From assembly GCA_035609245.1 (NCBI GenBank), contig CP141202.1, positions 1 to 64,000 on the forward strand: a stretch of 64,000 nt of DNA, read 5' to 3'. The stretch comes from Bacteroidales bacterium MB20-C3-3. GTDB lineage: Bacteria; Bacteroidota; Bacteroidia; Bacteroidales; UBA932. Below the pieces are notes generated by a model. The model saw only the letters and a program-made list of their open reading frames with translations, did no database searches and was not told the origin of the DNA. The position numbers were made by a program, and so were the translations under genes. Within the stretch, counting starts at the first letter, position 1. Each line of letters opens with the position of its first letter. This document shows, in pieces, positions 44,301 to 52,172 of this stretch.

Positions 44301-45042
44301 CTTTGGTAATCATGATGTCCTTGTATCTGTCGTTTACTTTCTGCAGCATATCAGCCGCAAATTGGAATTCGGGCGAATGATAAATCATTTCCTGAACACC
44401 AAAAATGAATTTAAACTTTGACTTGTCGCAGGCCTGTCCCAATGCCTGTAGCACGGCTAAATCCTGATTCAGTTTATCGGCTGCACTACGGCCTTTCAGA
44501 TAGGCAAGCATCTCATCAATGACGATAAGGAAGCCTTTGTCCGGGAATTTATCTTCGAACTCAGCCATCATTAAAAGCAGCTTATCGAAATAGGGCTTAG
44601 GGCCGTGTCCATCAAACGAGAAATTGATTCCCTGGCTTTTGAGGTAATTTTCTATTTGATATGTGATCACCTCCCAAAGACTTTCGGTATTACCCAATTC
44701 AAAACGCAATACTTTGAATTTTCCGGCAATAGCTTTTAATTCCTTTTTAGGCTTTTCGTCATTCACTAAGTCAATTAACGATGCATCTTCAGCAAGCAAG
44801 GATACTAGTGACATCAAATGCGATTTACCGGTACCATAGTTGCCGACAACCTGCAAGCCAAATGATTCTCCGGAATAGTTAAAATCAAGGTTTCGAATCA
44901 TCAAGGGTATGAGATGATTTTTGAACGTATCAGAGAACACAAAGGTTTTAATCAATGATTTCCGATAATCTGATTCACTTGTCCGGCTAAATTTTACTAC
45001 TTCGGTGATGGGTTCGAAGTTCAATAGTTCTTTATACTTCAT
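41383..45042 (-). CDS. brxC: BREX type 3 ATPase BrxC (DUF6079-like)
   Basis: 1219 residues. Walker A GNYGTGKS lies at residues 67-74 and Walker B in GFLIVIDEMLAYL, followed by a long helical C-terminal region with coiled-coil potential (residues about 960-1060). This is the large AAA+ ATPase of BREX (BrxC/PglY), a core component present in all types. Length is in the expected range. Its ATG overlaps the brxF stop (ATGA), and it is followed after 10 bases by the AlbA_2 gene. Confidence 0.92.
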   Translation of the reverse strand: MKYKELLNFEPITEVVKFSRTSESDYRKSLIKTFVFSDTFKNHLIPLMIRNLDFNYSGESFGLQVVGNYGTGKSHLMSLVSLLAEDASLIDLVNDEKPKKELKAIAGKFKVLRFELGNTESLWEVITYQIENYLKSQGINFSFDGHGPKPYFDKLLLMMAEFEDKFPDKGFLIVIDEMLAYLKGRSAADKLNQDLAVLQALGQACDKSKFKFIFGVQEMIYHSPEFQFAADMLQKVNDRYKDIMITKEDVAFIVKNRLLRKDEHQKQKIKSHLDPFLALFTDMHGRTQDYVDLYPVHPTYFENFEKIRIGKSQREILKTLSNQFSEILEQEVPKDNPGLLTYDRYWEDIQRSQDLMAVPDIRKVKEITDTIQDKVESYFTGVRVSKKTVAKRIVNACAIKILQHELQKQNGTNTEHLVDDLCLTDKLATDRDFLIDIIDSAAQQIITATSGQYFDKNAENAEYHLRIEGGVNFDQKIKDYAATMADSQKDEYFFKFLEVNLPLDHDTYRTGFRIWEHSIDWKSHKTYRDGYIFFGNPNEKSTTHPRQHFYMYFMPIFDESKKSRNHEEDEIYFVFDGLSKEFKEAVTLYGAALALEVRSDSSQKPIYRQKIEELNKKARALFDQEYVQITQVDYQGKELPLSGYPLPGAGSTKEQIFSTVASIVFENWFEDERPNYPKFTQLNSSVAKENFDRMVKQALIKVSNPEQANRDGEGILTGLGCWVPGMLDYSHSPYAKSLLKLLADKGEGKVLNRDEIIEYVDRSDNLWLTKDFQIEAELEFVVMATLAALGEIEITLNSGKSINSTNLNELKDIQKQDFYSFTHIKPPKGLNLAALKTMFMGMLGRDLSNQLKDPSTYTHLVSAANDWAKRTVTLLGKIQGGYIFKGIDIVSTEQASKYRQHFTAFSGFCDKLANYTSEAKIKNFAFSVDDLNRILPAKAEVEQLEKQLAELNLLNEDISYLQQCKQFITDNAFKEEVSEAIHQLALVLGKDDEAELEKYKKQLHQLKERYADWYLDLYLKHRISQKDHTQKIALLDSDSKAICDILKDADFLSSGQFMQWLQKINKLQPADSKVNKNLILTAPYQDFNPADFEGAEVLNVKQLKTDLEELLDQWTGTLKDTLDDPMVKKKMNLLDDATQKLLSDFKSGAIDLAKDNALRIRNAIMDLHKGLEKVELCIESMKSTFNKPLTPDEAIEAFKAYIDQIAKGKERDKIRIILK

Positions 45043-45470
45043 ATTACGATATGGCTTAAGTTCTTGATATTTATTTTGATTCCGTTTTCTTTGGTCAGAA
45101 AGTAGATGTTATCTGCATCAATTTCTCCTTTCCATTTGACGAAAAGCACGTTATTTTGCGAGTAGCTGTCTAGTATCCTATTGAAATCGATTTTTAATGC
45201 TGGTTCGAAAAGGACGCCCAGATTATTAATGGATAAATATTCCCTAAAAAGATCGTGATTAGAGATTGCTGCATTGAGGATCCTATCCAATTCTAAAGAA
45301 ATCCTCATAGGAATTCTTCCCGGCTCAATTAAATTATAGATACTCTCAGATATTCGCAACCCGATATTTATAGATTCTAGCTCGGAAAGATCCTGTGAGT
45401 GAAAAATGATCTTGTTACGTGCTTGTGACTTTATGTAGTCCACAATAATGTTGGAAAGTTGCTTATCCAT
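45039..45470 (-). CDS. brxF: BREX type 3 protein BrxF, apparently without P-loop
   Basis: 143 residues, first gene of the operon. Position directly before brxC, length and the C-terminal part (NNLGVLFEPALKIDFNRILDSYSQNNVLFVKW) fit BrxF, which is found only in type 3 BREX and is usually described as a P-loop protein. Here the place where a GxxGxGKS/T loop would be expected, after NKIIF, reads HSQDLSELESINIGL, so no nucleotide-binding loop is visible. It is either a divergent variant or a degenerate BrxF. The name is given mainly on context. Confidence 0.7.
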   Translation of the reverse strand: MDKQLSNIIVDYIKSQARNKIIFHSQDLSELESINIGLRISESIYNLIEPGRIPMRISLELDRILNAAISNHDLFREYLSINNLGVLFEPALKIDFNRILDSYSQNNVLFVKWKGEIDADNIYFLTKENGIKINIKNLSHIVI

Positions 45471-45516
45471 TTATTTTAAGTTACTTGTTCTGTCAAAAAA
45501 TTGTTACATCAACATT

Positions 45517-45592
45517 TTGTAATGGTCTAAAAATTTTGGACAGGAATTAATAAACAATTAAATTTCTGTCCAAAATTTTTAGACCATTACAA
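45517..45592. repeat. Long palindrome upstream of the BREX operon
   Basis: 27-bp perfect arms (45517-45543 and 45566-45592), extendable by four more pairs after one G-T, leave a loop of about 12 bases. Ends read TTGTAATGGTC and GACCATTACAA, and GGTCTAAAAATTTTGGACAG recalls IS3/IS150-type terminal repeats. It lies 47 bases upstream of brxF. There is no T-tract. It may be a small MITE-like element or an operator/hairpin of the operon. Confidence 0.8.
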
Positions 45593-45749
45593 TTACGGGT
45601 TATTTCTGTCGCTATAAAATTAAAATTTTATTATTTCTAATCCAATACTTGCTTCTAGCAAATTCTAGAATATCAAAATATCAAACCGGTGTGTGTTCTG
45701 GCTTAATCTTCTAAAAGTTGATTGGTTATTGTGAGATTGCTTTTCAAAA

Positions 45750-46325
45750 TTACTCTGCTTCTTCGTAATAGTAAGAGTAATCAATCCCCCTCATATAGGT
45801 CTCCCGACTGTTTATTTCATCAGTGAGGGCGTTTTTTATGAGGCTCTTTAAATTTGAACTGTCTGCCGGACTTTTTACCATAGCGTTTAAATATTCGGCT
45901 TTGTTAATCTTACTCCAGTCAACACATAATTTCATACTGCTTTTGAATATCAAGTCAAGCCAGATGCGCATTGTTCGTCCGTTGCCTTCCATAAATGGAT
46001 GGGCGATATTCATCTCAACGTACTTGTCCACGATTTCATCAAATGTGCTTTGAGCCATTTTTTCTATCTGGCTCAGAGTGTCGTTCAGATATAGTGCAGA
46101 TGCAAATTGGAAGCCCCCTTTGGATATATTGTTGTTTCTGATTTTACCCGCAAAATCGTAAAGTCCTCCAAAAAGATATGCGTGTATTTGCTGCAGGCCT
46201 TTGGTAGTGCCTACCTCTATGCTACCGTTATTTAAACTTTCAAAAAGAGCATATGCTTTAATTTTGCTTTTTCCGTCAATGGTCTCAGTCCCTTTTGAGA
46301 TATATATTTTCCGGTTGTTGCTCAT
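45750..46325 (-). CDS. Class III Fic protein (AMP transferase)
   Basis: 191 residues, the same length as the studied Neisseria Fic protein, with the same order of segments (TTKGLQQIHAYLFGGLYDFAG, NISKGGFQFA). The active site is HPFMEGNGR at 109-117. Such enzymes transfer AMP to targets such as gyrase. The C-terminus ends SYYYEE, in which Ser184 and Glu188 match the inhibitory-helix motif (S/T)xxxE(G/N) of class III Fic proteins, but the residue after Glu is Glu rather than Gly or Asn. It would be self-inhibited and needs no separate antitoxin. Confidence 0.92.
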   Translation of the reverse strand: MSNNRKIYISKGTETIDGKSKIKAYALFESLNNGSIEVGTTKGLQQIHAYLFGGLYDFAGKIRNNNISKGGFQFASALYLNDTLSQIEKMAQSTFDEIVDKYVEMNIAHPFMEGNGRTMRIWLDLIFKSSMKLCVDWSKINKAEYLNAMVKSPADSSNLKSLIKNALTDEINSRETYMRGIDYSYYYEEAE

Positions 46326-46360
46326 ATAACAAAGTTAGTCAAAATGGTTGAAAAAGTGAA

Positions 46361-46660
46361 TCAAACCTCAAGATAGTCATAGTTCATCTCCCTCAGAAAC
46401 TGCTTTGTGGTGGCGGTGGAGAGTCGGCCCATAATTTTGTCAATCTCCTCCTCGTTGGTGGGGTTGTCGGCAATGAAAAGTCTCATATTTTCCCTGGTGT
46501 CGTTAAGGCCTATTGTGTCTGCAATTTTATAGCGCAGGTCTGTGTGTTTAAGCACCAGCTGTGCATTCTCCCAGTTGCCTGTTCCGCCGTTCTCCTCAAT
46601 CTCCCACTGAATTGCAAGCAGATCAAACAGCCACTCCCGTATAAGTTCATTTGTGTCCAT
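46361..46660 (-). CDS. Hypothetical protein upstream of Fic
   Basis: 99 residues, acidic and helical, starting MDTNELIREWLFDLLAIQ. No family was recognised. A TAACTTTG promoter element on the minus strand (46694-46687) lies about 27 bases before the ATG. The Fic gene begins 35 bases after its stop on the same strand and has its own TAACTTTG close to its start, so the two may be co-expressed. Confidence 0.6.
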   Translation of the reverse strand: MDTNELIREWLFDLLAIQWEIEENGGTGNWENAQLVLKHTDLRYKIADTIGLNDTRENMRLFIADNPTNEEEIDKIMGRLSTATTKQFLREMNYDYLEV

Positions 46661-46725
46661 AACTTGTCGTTTTTTAAATTATGGTACAAAGTTAGGGTGG
46701 GGGATTGACAGGTTTTGACAATGAA

Positions 46726-46754
46726 AAAAGGTGCTTCGCAGTTTATACGGCCGG
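46726..46754 (+). repeat. 29-bp dispersed repeat, copy 1
   Basis: Identical over 29 bases, in inverted orientation, to 54972-55000, 8.2 kb away. It contains GGTGCTTCGCAGTTTATACG. Both copies are intergenic and lie beside large hairpins. Confidence 0.9.
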
Positions 46755-46786
46755 GAACCGGCCGGGTGTCGTCGTCGACGTAGTCG

Positions 46787-46897
46787 CTACCTCAGGGGTA
46801 AATGGCCAGACAGTTGATAATTAGCGTGTTGTGTACTTTCTTAAATTTTTCATAATACGCTCAAAACCAGCTATCTGGCCATTTACCCCTGAGGTAG
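46787..46897. repeat. 24-bp perfect inverted repeat with 63-bp loop (hairpin element)
   Basis: Arms 46787-46810 and 46874-46897. The arm reads CCTCAGGGGTAAATGGCC, like the element at 18516-18621 in sequence, arm length and loop size. Two further pairs form after a mismatch at the inner side, and the loop has its own AGCGT/ACGCT stem. Confidence 0.85.
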
Positions 46898-47106
46898 TAG
46901 CAGGTGACTTGTCGGTCGTAGTTCCGGCGCGCCAGGTGCAGGGCGCCGGGTGTCGCTCCCGCTCGGGAAAAATAGCCGCTGCGGGCTAAGAGCCCGTAAA
47001 AGAGAAAGGCTCCTATGTTTGACCAAACAAGCTTGGTCATCCATAATGAGCCTTCCTCTATTTTCGCTTCGCGAAATTTGCGGCTTTTTTCCGCTTGCTT
47101 ATTCGC

Positions 47107-49020
47107 TTACTTTACCTCCTCAAAATCCGCGTCTGTTACCTCTTGGTCGCCGGAGCCGGAGTTTTGGTTTGCGCCTGGGCCTGGGCCTTGTTGGTCGGCG
47201 CCGGGTTGTGGGCCGGACTGGGCGGCTTTGGCCATCTCTTCTGAGGCGGCGTGCCATGCGGTGTTCATCTCTTCGGTAGCTTTGTCAATGGCTTCCAGGT
47301 TCTGAGATTTGTGTGCCTCTTTGAGGTTGTTGAGGGCGGTTTCGATAGGGGCTTTTTTGTCTGCCGATATCTTATCGCCGTACTCTTTGAGGTTCTTCTC
47401 GGTCTGGAATATCATTGCGTCGGCTGCGTTGATTTTGTCTACGCGCTCTCTTTCGGCCTTGTCGGCTGCTTCGTTTGCTTTTGCCTCGTCGCGCATCTTT
47501 TGGATTTCTGCCTCGGTAAGTCCGCTTGAAGCTTCAATTCTGATCTTCTGCTCTTTGCCGGTTCCTTTGTCTTTTGCGGATACGTGGAGGATTCCGTTTG
47601 CGTCGATGTCGAATGTCACCTCAATTTGTGGAACGCCTCTTGGTGCAGGAGCGATACCGTCAAGGTGGAATCGGCCTATGGTTTTGTTGTCTTTAGCCAT
47701 TGGTCTCTCTCCCTGTAGAACGTGAATCTCTACGGAAGGCTGGTTGTCGCTGGCGGTGCTGAATACCTCGGACTTGCGGGTAGGGATGGTGGTGTTTGAC
47801 TCGATGAGTTTGGTCATCACGGAGCCGTAGGTCTCGATGCCGAGTGAAAGTGGTGTAACGTCCAGAAGGAGTACGTCTTTTACGTCGCCTGAGAGTACGC
47901 CGCCCTGGATGGCTGCACCTACTGCTACTACTTCGTCCGGGTTAACGCCTTTGCTTGGGGCTTTGCCGAAGAATTTCTCTACTATTTGCTGGATGGCAGG
48001 GATTCTGGTTGAACCTCCTACAAGGAGAACTTCGTCTATGTCTGCTGCCTTTAGTCCTGCATCGCTGAGGGCTTTGCGGCATGGCTCAACGGTTCTCTGA
48101 ATGAGTGAGTCACAAAGTTGTTCAAATTTTGCTCTTGTAAGTGTTTTTACAAGGTGTTTTGGAACGCCGTCAACCGGCATAATGTATGGGAGGTTGATCT
48201 CTGTTGATGTCTGGCTTGAGAGTTCAATCTTTGCCTTCTCAGCTGCCTCTTTAAGCCTCTGAAGGGCCATCGGGTCTTTACGAAGGTCAAGGTTATTTTC
48301 GTTTTTGAATTCATCTGCCAGCCAGTCAATGATCATCTGGTCAAAGTCGTCACCGCCAAGGTGTGTGTCACCGTTTGTGGATTTTACTTCAAATACTCCT
48401 TCACCTAATTCCAGAATTGATATGTCGAATGTACCGCCACCAAGGTCAAACACTGCAACCTTCATGTCTCTGTGCATCTTGTCAAGTCCGTATGCAAGGG
48501 CTGCTGCGGTAGGCTCGTTGATGATTCTTCTCACCTTAAGACCTGCGATTTCGCCTGCCTCTTTGGTTGCTTGTCTTTGTGAGTCGCTGAAGTATGCCGG
48601 AACGGTGATAACTGCCTCTGTTACCTCTTGTCCCAAATAGTCTTCTGCTGTCTTCTTCATCTTTTGTAGGACAATTGCCGATATCTCTTGTGGTGTGTAT
48701 AGTCTTCCGTCTATGTTTACGCGTGGTGTGTTGTTGTCCCCCTTGTCAACTTTGTAAGGAACTCTGCCAACCTCTTGTGATACACGGTCAAAGGTCTCCC
48801 CCATAAATCTCTTTATTGAGAATATGGTTCTTGTTGGATTTGTAATTGCTTGCCTCTTTGCAGGGTCGCCGATTTTTCTCTCACCATTGTCTGCAAATGC
48901 AACAATGGATGGTGTGGTTCTTTTACCCTCACTGTTGATTATTACTGCCGGTTCATTTCCCTCCATCACTGCAACGCAGGAGTTGGTAGTGCCCAGGTCA
49001 ATTCCTATTATTTTTCCCAT
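47107..49020 (-). CDS. dnaK: Chaperone DnaK (Hsp70)
   Basis: 637 residues. It starts [18 protein letters not shown] and contains the three Hsp70 signatures ([35 protein letters not shown]). It ends with the regulatory tail motif DADFEEVK. It folds newly made and damaged proteins with DnaJ and GrpE, neither of which is nearby. The frame stays open to 49566, but the extra 182 residues are not Hsp70-like and run across the divergent RluA gene. The ATG at 49020 is the true start. Confidence 0.99.
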   Translation of the reverse strand: MGKIIGIDLGTTNSCVAVMEGNEPAVIINSEGKRTTPSIVAFADNGERKIGDPAKRQAITNPTRTIFSIKRFMGETFDRVSQEVGRVPYKVDKGDNNTPRVNIDGRLYTPQEISAIVLQKMKKTAEDYLGQEVTEAVITVPAYFSDSQRQATKEAGEIAGLKVRRIINEPTAAALAYGLDKMHRDMKVAVFDLGGGTFDISILELGEGVFEVKSTNGDTHLGGDDFDQMIIDWLADEFKNENNLDLRKDPMALQRLKEAAEKAKIELSSQTSTEINLPYIMPVDGVPKHLVKTLTRAKFEQLCDSLIQRTVEPCRKALSDAGLKAADIDEVLLVGGSTRIPAIQQIVEKFFGKAPSKGVNPDEVVAVGAAIQGGVLSGDVKDVLLLDVTPLSLGIETYGSVMTKLIESNTTIPTRKSEVFSTASDNQPSVEIHVLQGERPMAKDNKTIGRFHLDGIAPAPRGVPQIEVTFDIDANGILHVSAKDKGTGKEQKIRIEASSGLTEAEIQKMRDEAKANEAADKAERERVDKINAADAMIFQTEKNLKEYGDKISADKKAPIETALNNLKEAHKSQNLEAIDKATEEMNTAWHAASEEMAKAAQSGPQPGADQQGPGPGANQNSGSGDQEVTDADFEEVK

Positions 49021-49085
49021 TTTATATTGATTTTTTAATTGTTTACTTTGTTGAGTGGTTTTCCCCTTAGGGTCTGCCTCAATAC

Positions 49086-49127
49086 TTCTAACATTGTGCC
49101 AATACAGAAATACTGACAAGGTGTCAG
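49086..49127 (-). promoter_or_regulatory. Candidate control region of dnaK (sigma-54-like box and palindrome)
   Basis: On the minus strand the perfect palindrome CTGACACCTTGTCAG (49127-49113) lies 10 bases upstream of TTGGCACAATGTTAGA. The latter fits the -24 half of a sigma-54 promoter (TTGGCAC) well and the -12 half (TTGCA) poorly. No CIRCE element is present. The leader to the ATG would be about 55-60 bases. Confidence 0.35.
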
Positions 49128-49133
49128 AAGGCA

Positions 49134-49165
49134 TTGTTGATTCTGTAATTATTTGTCTAGATTTG
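49134..49165 (+). promoter_or_regulatory. Promoter of the RluA-type gene
   Basis: TTG at 49134-49136 and TAGATTTG at 49158-49165, 21 bases apart. Transcription would start near 49172, which rules out the upstream ATG at 49153 and supports the one at 49186. Confidence 0.5.
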
Positions 49166-49185
49166 CACATCTGAAATTGATTAAA

Positions 49186-49926
49186 ATGAGCGAAAATAAT
49201 AGGGGGATCTTGGGTAAAACTGCGCAGAAAAACTCTGCTGAGTGGCTGGATATCTTGTTTGAAGACAATCATATAATTATTGTGAATAAGAGGCCGGGGG
49301 AGATTGTACAGGGTGACAAGACAGGAGATACTCCGCTGAGCGAGATTGTGGCGGGGTTTATTGCGCGCCGGGATGCAAAGCCGGGCGCGGCGTTTATTGG
49401 TGTGCCTCACAGATTGGACAGACCGGTGAGCGGAATTGCAATATTTGCAAAGACATCTAAGGCCCTTGAGCGTCTGAATGAGATGTTCAGGGAGGGGGCA
49501 ATTGAGAAAAAATACTGGGCCATTACGGCGAGCCGGCCTCAGAAGGAGGCGGGCTCGCTCCGCCACTACCTCTACCGTAACGAGCAGCAGAACAAATCAT
49601 ACGCATACGATAAAGAGCGTAACGGCTCCAAGGAGGCCCGTCTCAACTACAAACTCATAGCCACAGGAGACCGGTACAACCTCATCGAAGTAGAACTTCT
49701 TACAGGCCGGCACCACCAAATCCGCTGCCAGCTCGCCGCCATCGGCTGCCCCATCAAAGGCGACCTCAAATACGGCTCACCACGCTCAAACCGAGACGGC
49801 AGCATCTCACTTCACTCCCGCAGTGTCAAATTCACCCACCCCATAAAGAAAACCCAAATCTTCATCACCGCCCCGCCACCGATAGATCCCCTCTGGGACC
49901 ACTTTATTGCTGTTGTGGGCAAGTAG
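49186..49926 (+). CDS. RluA-family pseudouridine synthase
   Basis: 246 residues. The catalytic Asp is in [17 protein letters not shown], and the later motifs [24 protein letters not shown] and [14 protein letters not shown] are family-typical. It isomerises uridine to pseudouridine in rRNA or tRNA. It lacks an S4 domain, so it belongs to the shorter RluA type. The start was chosen from the promoter position. Base composition rises sharply in GC after about 49,600. Confidence 0.93.
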   Translation: MSENNRGILGKTAQKNSAEWLDILFEDNHIIIVNKRPGEIVQGDKTGDTPLSEIVAGFIARRDAKPGAAFIGVPHRLDRPVSGIAIFAKTSKALERLNEMFREGAIEKKYWAITASRPQKEAGSLRHYLYRNEQQNKSYAYDKERNGSKEARLNYKLIATGDRYNLIEVELLTGRHHQIRCQLAAIGCPIKGDLKYGSPRSNRDGSISLHSRSVKFTHPIKKTQIFITAPPPIDPLWDHFIAVVGK

Positions 49927-49999
49927 TGGATGCCAATTCTAAATCTCGCTGTAAACATCTTACCCGCACCACTTTAACGCTCTGTATATCTTCAATATA

Positions 50000-50036
50000 A
50001 CACTTAATCCCGCGGATCATCCGCGGGATTAAGTGT
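50000..50036. repeat. Near-perfect palindrome, 18-bp arms with one central base
   Basis: Arms 50000-50017 and 50019-50036 around a single C (CTTAATCCCGCGGAT-C-ATCCGCGGGATTAAG core). It lies between the convergent RluA and nadD genes. There is no T-tract. A hairpin with essentially no loop is more likely to act as a cruciform or a recognised repeat than as a normal terminator. Confidence 0.85.
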
Positions 50037-50099
50037 CAATGCGCACACAGCAAGCTAGTTACAGCGCTGCGGGTTTTGGATTTTAGTGTAAATTGTAAA

Positions 50100-50696
50100 T
50101 CAGTATTTGAGTGAGTCAGTAGCTTCGCCGCGGAGTTCCATTTCGCGGATTTGTGTGGAGGAGATGTCCAGGTAGGGGGCGTCAATTAGTTTGACACCGT
50201 ATTGGGCGCATAGAGAAGCAACCTGAGTGGATTGTGGGGCTTCTGCCGAGCATGCTCCGGCGGGTGACTGACGGCGCGGATAAACCCACACTTCAAATTC
50301 ATCAAGAAGGTTGCGCCAGGAGTTCCACTTCTCAATTACCTCAAGGTTATCCGATCCTATTATAAGTATGTGTTCAACGCCGGGCTCTGTCTCCCGAAAC
50401 TTTCTAAGAGTGTTGATTGTGTAGAGTGGCTCTTCCATTGAGAATTCAATATCTGACACATCGATTTTCTTGCCTCTGTTTTTCAACTCCGGCTCGGCGG
50501 AGAGCCTGGCAGCCGCCTCGCGCACCTGATCCAGCCTCTGAAGGGGAGAGCTCTCTACTCTCTCTTTAAGTGGGTTTTTCGGGCTAACAACTAGTACGAG
50601 CCTGTGGAGTCCGCCCTCTGTAAGAATCCACCTTGCAATGGCGGCGTGCCCTGCGTGAAATGGGTTGAATGATCCAAAGTAAAGGGCTGTACGCAT
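50100..50696 (-). CDS. nadD: Nicotinate-nucleotide adenylyltransferase
   Basis: 198 residues. The nucleotidyltransferase signature FGSFNPFHAGHAAIA at the N-terminus and ISSTQIR near the C-terminus are diagnostic. It joins ATP and nicotinate mononucleotide to deamido-NAD in NAD synthesis. It follows gmk after 4 bases, so gmk-nadD form an operon, which is a common order in Bacteroidetes. Confidence 0.96.
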   Translation of the reverse strand: MRTALYFGSFNPFHAGHAAIARWILTEGGLHRLVLVVSPKNPLKERVESSPLQRLDQVREAAARLSAEPELKNRGKKIDVSDIEFSMEEPLYTINTLRKFRETEPGVEHILIIGSDNLEVIEKWNSWRNLLDEFEVWVYPRRQSPAGACSAEAPQSTQVASLCAQYGVKLIDAPYLDISSTQIREMELRGEATDSLKY

Positions 50697-50700
50697 AAGT

Positions 50701-51282
50701 TCAGAAGTTCTCTCTTATAATTAACTCCACCTCATTAAGTGCAGTTTGCAGGTCATCGTTTATAAGGATTTTGTCAAAATTACCTGAGTATAGCATCTCT
50801 TTCTCAGCCTTGGCTACTCTTTTTTCAATTGCTTCCGGCGTATCGGTGCCGCGCTTTACAAGTCTTTCGCGAAGGGTCTCCAGGGATGGAGGGGCAATAA
50901 AAAGTGAGAGAGCTTTGTCGCCGTAAAGCTTTTTAAGATTCATTCCTCCCATAACATCTATGTCAAAGAGGATAATCTTTCCATTGCCCCAGATTCGTTC
51001 AACTTCGCTTTTGAGGGTTCCATAGAATAATCCGGGATATACCTCTTCGTGCTCAACAAATTCTCCGGCAGAAACCATGCTTTTAAACTCGGCCTCAGAG
51101 AGGAAGAAGTACTCCTTTCCATGAACCTCCGCCCCTCTGGGAGCCCTTGATGTTGCCGATACCGAGAAGTCAAAGCAGTTAAAGGTTTTCAACAGATGCC
51201 CCACTATGGTGCTTTTGCCTCCACCTGACGGGGCAGATACAATTAGAACATTTTTAGTAACTGAATTTTTAGAATTATTCAT
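50701..51282 (-). CDS. gmk: Guanylate kinase
   Basis: 193 residues. The P-loop SAPSGGGKST is followed by FSVSATSRAPRGAEVHGKEYFFL and ILFDIDVMGGMNLKK, all typical of GMP kinase, which makes GDP from GMP and ATP. An ATG at 51297 is possible, but the ATG at 51282 is preceded at the right distance by AGGAGG, an unusually good Shine-Dalgarno site for this genome. The SD lies within the last codons of the creatininase-family gene, which overlaps by 8 bases. Confidence 0.96.
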   Translation of the reverse strand: MNNSKNSVTKNVLIVSAPSGGGKSTIVGHLLKTFNCFDFSVSATSRAPRGAEVHGKEYFFLSEAEFKSMVSAGEFVEHEEVYPGLFYGTLKSEVERIWGNGKIILFDIDVMGGMNLKKLYGDKALSLFIAPPSLETLRERLVKRGTDTPEAIEKRVAKAEKEMLYSGNFDKILINDDLQTALNEVELIIRENF

Positions 51283-52039
51283 AGAGATCCTCCTCATTTT
51301 CTATCTGTGAAAATTCCAGAATAAATTTTGCTATTTTCTCTGTGCACTGTTTTACAAAGAGTTCTCCCTTCTCTTTTGTCGCTTTTTTTGGATTACCCAC
51401 ACCTGTATCTTCAGAGATGTAGATCCACCTTCTTGGAGTCCATGCCCACTTTTCACGAAGCCCCTCAATTTTAAACTTTGTCTCGGCCCCTGTCCCTGCT
51501 TCGTCAAGCGGAGCTACAAGGTTAGGATTGGTGTACATCATTGCCGATGTCTCCAGTTCACCTGCATGGTCGCCCGGCTCTACAAAGTACTTATCGGCCT
51601 TTGCAACTGTCCACCAATTAACATATGACATTACTATGTCAGGAAATTCTAAAGATAACTCTCTGATTAATGGCTGGAAAGCGTTTCCTCCGTGTCCGTT
51701 TATTATGACAAATCTTCTGATTTCGTGCGTGTCCAAAACATACAGGATATCTCTGAGAATGGAAAGCTGAGTCGTAGGGTTCATATGCATACAGAGCGGT
51801 ATCTCCATCTGTCCGCTGTTTACTCCATATGCTATGGATGGCAAAACTATTGCTCCGGCACCGCTGAGATTTGCAATTTCTGCAGCATCTGCCGCGATTC
51901 TTTCTGCCAGAATTGTGTCTGTACCGTATGCCAGGTGGAGGTTATGCGCTTCAGTGGCTCCCCATGGGAGAATTGCCACATTGTAAAGAGAATTTTTGAC
52001 GCTCTCCCAGTTGGTTTCCTGAAGGATATGAGTTTTCAT
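51275..52039 (-). CDS. Creatininase-family amidohydrolase
   Basis: 254 residues with the metal-binding pattern of the creatininase/MftE family: LPWGATEAHNLHLAYGTD, INGHGGN and PGDHAGELETSAMMY. The family hydrolyses cyclic or linear amides (creatinine, formylated bases, peptide tails). The substrate here is unknown. It is first in the creatininase-gmk-nadD operon. A TAACTTTG -7 element (minus strand, 52064-52057) lies about 18 bases before the ATG. Confidence 0.9.
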   Translation of the reverse strand: MKTHILQETNWESVKNSLYNVAILPWGATEAHNLHLAYGTDTILAERIAADAAEIANLSGAGAIVLPSIAYGVNSGQMEIPLCMHMNPTTQLSILRDILYVLDTHEIRRFVIINGHGGNAFQPLIRELSLEFPDIVMSYVNWWTVAKADKYFVEPGDHAGELETSAMMYTNPNLVAPLDEAGTGAETKFKIEGLREKWAWTPRRWIYISEDTGVGNPKKATKEKGELFVKQCTEKIAKFILEFSQIENEEDLYE

Positions 52040-52172
52040 CTTTTCAGTGTTTTATGCAAAGTTAGTGTTTAAGCTTATAAATTTGTATTTTTGCATGATT
52101 TTTGATTGAATCGATGCAGCAATTCATGATAATTGATATTCAGAAATAATAACTCCAAACAAATTATATAAA

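Larger units (their letters stand above)
46661..47106. other. 446-bp gap without genes, rich in hairpins
   Basis: It holds the 29-bp dispersed repeat, the hairpin element at 46787-46897, a CCGGCC-type palindrome near 46750, and several short GC-rich inverted repeats before the dnaK stop (for example TTTCGC-GAA-GCGAAA). No reading frame here looks coding. Confidence 0.6.

Noticed and set aside
49021-49185. CIRCE element before dnaK
   Set aside because: No TTAGCACTC-N9-GAGTGCTAA sequence or close variant is visible.
49021-49566. Open frame extending dnaK by 182 residues
   Set aside because: The extension is not Hsp70-like and runs across the divergent RluA gene and both promoters; DnaK starts at the ATG at 49020.
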